Shown piece by piece: positions 61,268 to 64,000 of a stretch of DNA of 64,000 bases. Source of the stretch: Mesocentrotus franciscanus (Eukaryota > Echinodermata > Echinoidea > Camarodonta > Strongylocentrotidae); the NCBI GenBank assembly GCA_037976565.1, contig CP137675.1, forward strand, positions 13,038,534-13,102,533, written 5' to 3'. Within the stretch, counting starts at the first letter, position 1. Each line of letters opens with the position of its first letter. The notes under the pieces are model-generated. The model made no database searches. It had not been told where the DNA came from and saw only the letters and a list, made by a program, of their open reading frames with translations. Position numbers and translations under genes: made by a program.

Positions 61268-61800
61268 AAAGATACGATGTCCCTTTTGCAGCCAACATCA
61301 AATTCTGTAGAACTTTGCAGGAATTATGAATATGTCATGAATGTCCTATCTGTGAAATTTAAACGTTAGCAGTGTCCTAATATTCAAATTATGCAAGGAA
61401 ACCAGTTTACTTGCTAGACTTCACTGTCAGACACTATTGAGTGACTGACTGGCTTTTTCATCTTTGGTAATAACATACATAAAATGAGCTATAAAGGGTA
61501 CATACATGAGCATTTGTCTACATCAATAACCCACTTCTTGTAATGGCCAAAATTAAACTGATTGAATCTTTGCGCAGCATAAAACGTACGACCATTCGGT
61601 ACAATGGTCTGAAAATCAGACTATTACTTACTGGCTCTATAGCTCCTAAGTCGATTTGACAACTAATAGTCGTTGTTTTCCCACTTAAAGACATTTTCAA
61701 GCCCCCCTTTTTTAAAGGGAAGTTCTAAATTAGTATTGTCTTTCAAATGCCGTTGGAATTTAACCTTTTCATTTTTTGGCCTGCAAATGGGACATAGTAC

Positions 61801-62279
61801 CTTTAAAGGGGAAGTCATATCAAGTTGGTTTTAAGAGAAGCAGAAAAAATGAGAGGAACAGATCAGTAAAAGTTTGGGCAAAATCCCATTAAAAATAAGA
61901 AAGTTATGAATTTTAAAAGTTGTCATCAGTGAAACACGAATTGGCAACACTGTGACATATATTGCAAGATCCTCTCCAATTTGCTCTGTACAGAAATTTC
62001 ATAAAGTCTCAGTTTCTTATTTACTGATGACGGGATAGATTTGTTTCAAACAGGAGGTGCATAGAAACATATTTGCAATAATTATATTTAGGGTGCCTGT
62101 ATGATTGATAGGGAAAACAGAAATTTCAGAATATTTTTGAGTACAGAGCAAATAAAAAAATTAATTACTTTCTTATTTTTAATCGGATTTTGCTCAAACT
62201 TTCACTGACCTGATCCTCTCATTTTTCTGATTCTATTAAAAACCAATTTTATATTACAGGGTGTACTTCCCCTTTAATC
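61801..62279. mobile_element. Foldback element with TTTAAAGGGGAAGT ends
   Basis: Left 'tttaaaggggaagtcatatc', right inverted 'gtacttcccctttaa'. Arms of about 100 bp share 'aaagtttg.gcaaaatccc' and 'taaaaataagaaagtta'. About 479 bp. Confidence 0.75.
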
Positions 62280-63076
62280 TGCGCGTAGTGCATGATCACT
62301 AATGCACTTGCAAACATGAAATATTTGTATACCGAAATGTACATATAAGATGTACTGTACCTGCATGTACAATATCTATTTTGTCTACCTCATCTACAAT
62401 GTACTTTATCACATATGATAATACCACCATCACAATACTCTTCAGGGCTACTTCATTTTTGGCAGCAATACAACACTATTATACTCTGTGTGAATAGCAT
62501 GAATTGCATAAACTATATAATATCAACACCCACGCACTTTGTCACAGATAATCATGTAGACTTTGCCTGTACATGTATGTGTGCTAATAACTGTGCTTTC
62601 ATATTTAGAGAACTCTTCAGTATGTGCCACATGTATCATTTCTACACAATTTGGTAAATTTTTCTATTGATTTTTCATATTGCATTCATTTACTTAAGCA
62701 CACAGATCATTGTTTTTTTCTCCTTATGAACTGTATGAGTCATATAGTATTTGGAAGCTTGGAGCTACATGTACATTCTTTTTAAAGATATTTTTCAATT
62801 AAGATAATGTACAGGTACATGCTTTTGATATACATGTAAACTGATGCTATCTACATGTACTGTAACTACATACAGTTGACAACTTACCCCTTGTAAATTT
62901 GATGTTTTTGTGTTTTTCTTAACTCAAGAATGAAAGGTGGACTGGTTGAATTAGGGTCTTTGTTGAATACTTTTAGATGTAAGCTTTAATATATATGTCA
63001 TATTCCAAAAAATTCATCAAAATTTTCTGAAAAAGTCAAATCAGTTCAATATATTTTATGTTGTACATGTAAGCTA

Positions 63077-63210
63077 ATGATGATGATGATAATAATAATA
63101 ATAGTAATAATAATAATAATAATATTAATAATAATAATACATTTAATAGTAATAATAATAGTAATAATCATAATAATAATAATGATAATAATAAAAAAAA
63201 AAAAAAAAAA
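63077..63210. repeat. AAT microsatellite and poly(A)
   Basis: Long imperfect AAT/ATA repeat ending in a run of 18 A, followed by SINE-like 'tatagcgctcccatac' and 'cacagcgcttcacagag'. Confidence 0.9.
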
Positions 63211-63599
63211 GTTTTAACAAATAATAGCAAAGTCATTTTTATAGCGCTCCCATACATACTAAATGGTTCCACAGCGCTTCACAGAGTTTTAACAAATTAA
63301 TAGGCTAGGGTATATGTATGCATTTCATGTACTTCAACCGAGTACCAGCATTGCCAATCAAATGAAGGAACGACCTTCCACAGTTGGTAATGACCTTACA
63401 TGTAGCTCAGATCAATACCAATGTCATTGTTTTCTTTTCATCTACCGGTAATCCTTTCTACATCTACATCTACAGGACGGTGAACACTAAACCCTTTCCA
63501 ATCTGATTACATTCATAATTAACGACGAGTACAACTTCAGTGACGTGCAATCGTAAGTGCACTTTAATACATTTGCAACTGGACGGCAGATGGAATTCT

Positions 63600-63900
63600 T
63601 ATATAAATTTGAAATAATAATAATAATATATAGGATTTATAAGGCACCAAATCCACTTAAAAATTAGTTGCTCAAGGTGCACTAGTGCAAAACATGAAAA
63701 TACATAAACATACTTGTACAAAAATACAATATAACACAAAACGAAGAAAACAAAGAAAAAGAAGATCAAAGAAAAAGAAGATCAACTAAAAGCAAACTGG
63801 AAAAGATGAGTTTTAAGGTTGCTTTTGAAAGATTCTACTGCAGGAATATCTCTGATCCCTCGAGGTAAATGTGATACCGTACTATGAAATGTCTTTAAAG
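63600..63900 (-). mobile_element. LINE 3' end remnant
   Basis: Minus strand 63894-63782 reads TFHSTVSHLPRGIRDIPAVE, then SFKSNLKTHLFQFAFS-stop, the C-terminus of a non-LTR reverse transcriptase, followed by the 'aagtggatttggtgccttat' tail and an ATT repeat. 5' end truncated or interrupted by the hairpin at 63,925. Confidence 0.75.
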
Positions 63901-63924
63901 AAAATCATGTATCGTCTGCTCAGA

Positions 63925-63983
63925 GCTAGAAGGGTGTTTACTCATATCATTCTACAGTGTTTAATGCCCTTCTGGCTCTCTCT
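63925..63983. repeat. Hairpin repeat, copy 2
   Basis: 'cagagctagaagggtgttta' paired with 'taatgcccttctggctctct'; same family and size as 18,821-18,880. Confidence 0.6.
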
Positions 63984-64000
63984 CAACACAAAATATACTA

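Larger units (their letters stand above)
57906..64000 (-). other. Probable 5' intron of NEDD4
   Basis: No exon for the first half of C2 was recognised here. Contents: GA tract, three MITEs, several strong hairpins (60,391-61,267), a foldback (61,801-62,279), an AAT microsatellite and a LINE remnant. A possible ATG exon with a good donor lies at 61,632-61,694 (see findings). Confidence 0.5.

Overview
The window reads as nuclear DNA from an invertebrate animal. It is AT-rich, the genes are split by introns with GT/AG borders, and it carries tRNA-derived SINEs, LINE 3' ends, many short foldback (MITE-like) elements and many simple repeats. The repeat style (TACATGTA palindromes, SINE tails with 'agcgctttacag', foldback ends such as GGGCCCTGTTTCATAAAACT) suggests an echinoderm or another marine deuterostome. 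That placement is an inference; no species can be named from sequence alone.

Two real protein-coding genes are recognisable and they converge. On the + strand, 12,612-20,203, is the p66/GATAD2 subunit of the Mi-2/NuRD chromatin-remodelling complex: six coding exons, 837 residues, complete from start to stop. It has an unusually large acidic disordered exon between its short N-terminus and the CR1 coiled coil. Its 3' UTR probably runs to a double AATAAA near 24,130 and contains tandem repeats and a 302-bp foldback element. On the - strand, 57,905-31,830, are 23 exons of a NEDD4-family HECT E3 ubiquitin ligase. They encode the second half of a C2 domain, three WW domains, the complete HECT domain and the stop codon (682 residues). 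The 5' exons, including the first half of C2, were not found and probably lie beyond 64,000. Every exon junction keeps phase except one: the exon 38,343-38,415 is one base short, which breaks the HECT frame as given.

Layout. 1-4,560: non-coding, with microsatellites, a SINE fragment and a foldback; a possible promoter-like patch with two exon-like pieces lies at 2,050-2,530. 4,560-5,030: candidate p66 promoter and non-coding first exon. 5,030-12,597: probable p66 first intron, rich in TACATGTA palindromes and foldbacks. 12,598-24,140: p66. 24,141-31,829: intergenic sequence and/or NEDD4 3' UTR, with a foldback and a SINE. 31,830-57,905: NEDD4 exons, with introns full of mobile-element remnants; one 2.2-kb repeat has six perfect TGACGTCA sites. 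57,906-64,000: probably a 5' intron of NEDD4, with MITEs, strong hairpins and a LINE remnant.

The two genes are not functionally linked as far as the sequence shows: one acts in nuclear chromatin repression, the other in membrane-associated ubiquitylation. No prokaryotic-type system, CRISPR array or virus was seen. The most notable observations are the one-base HECT break, partial tandem copies of a HECT exon, the CRE-rich repeat, splice acceptors built from simple repeats, and the acidic p66 exon.
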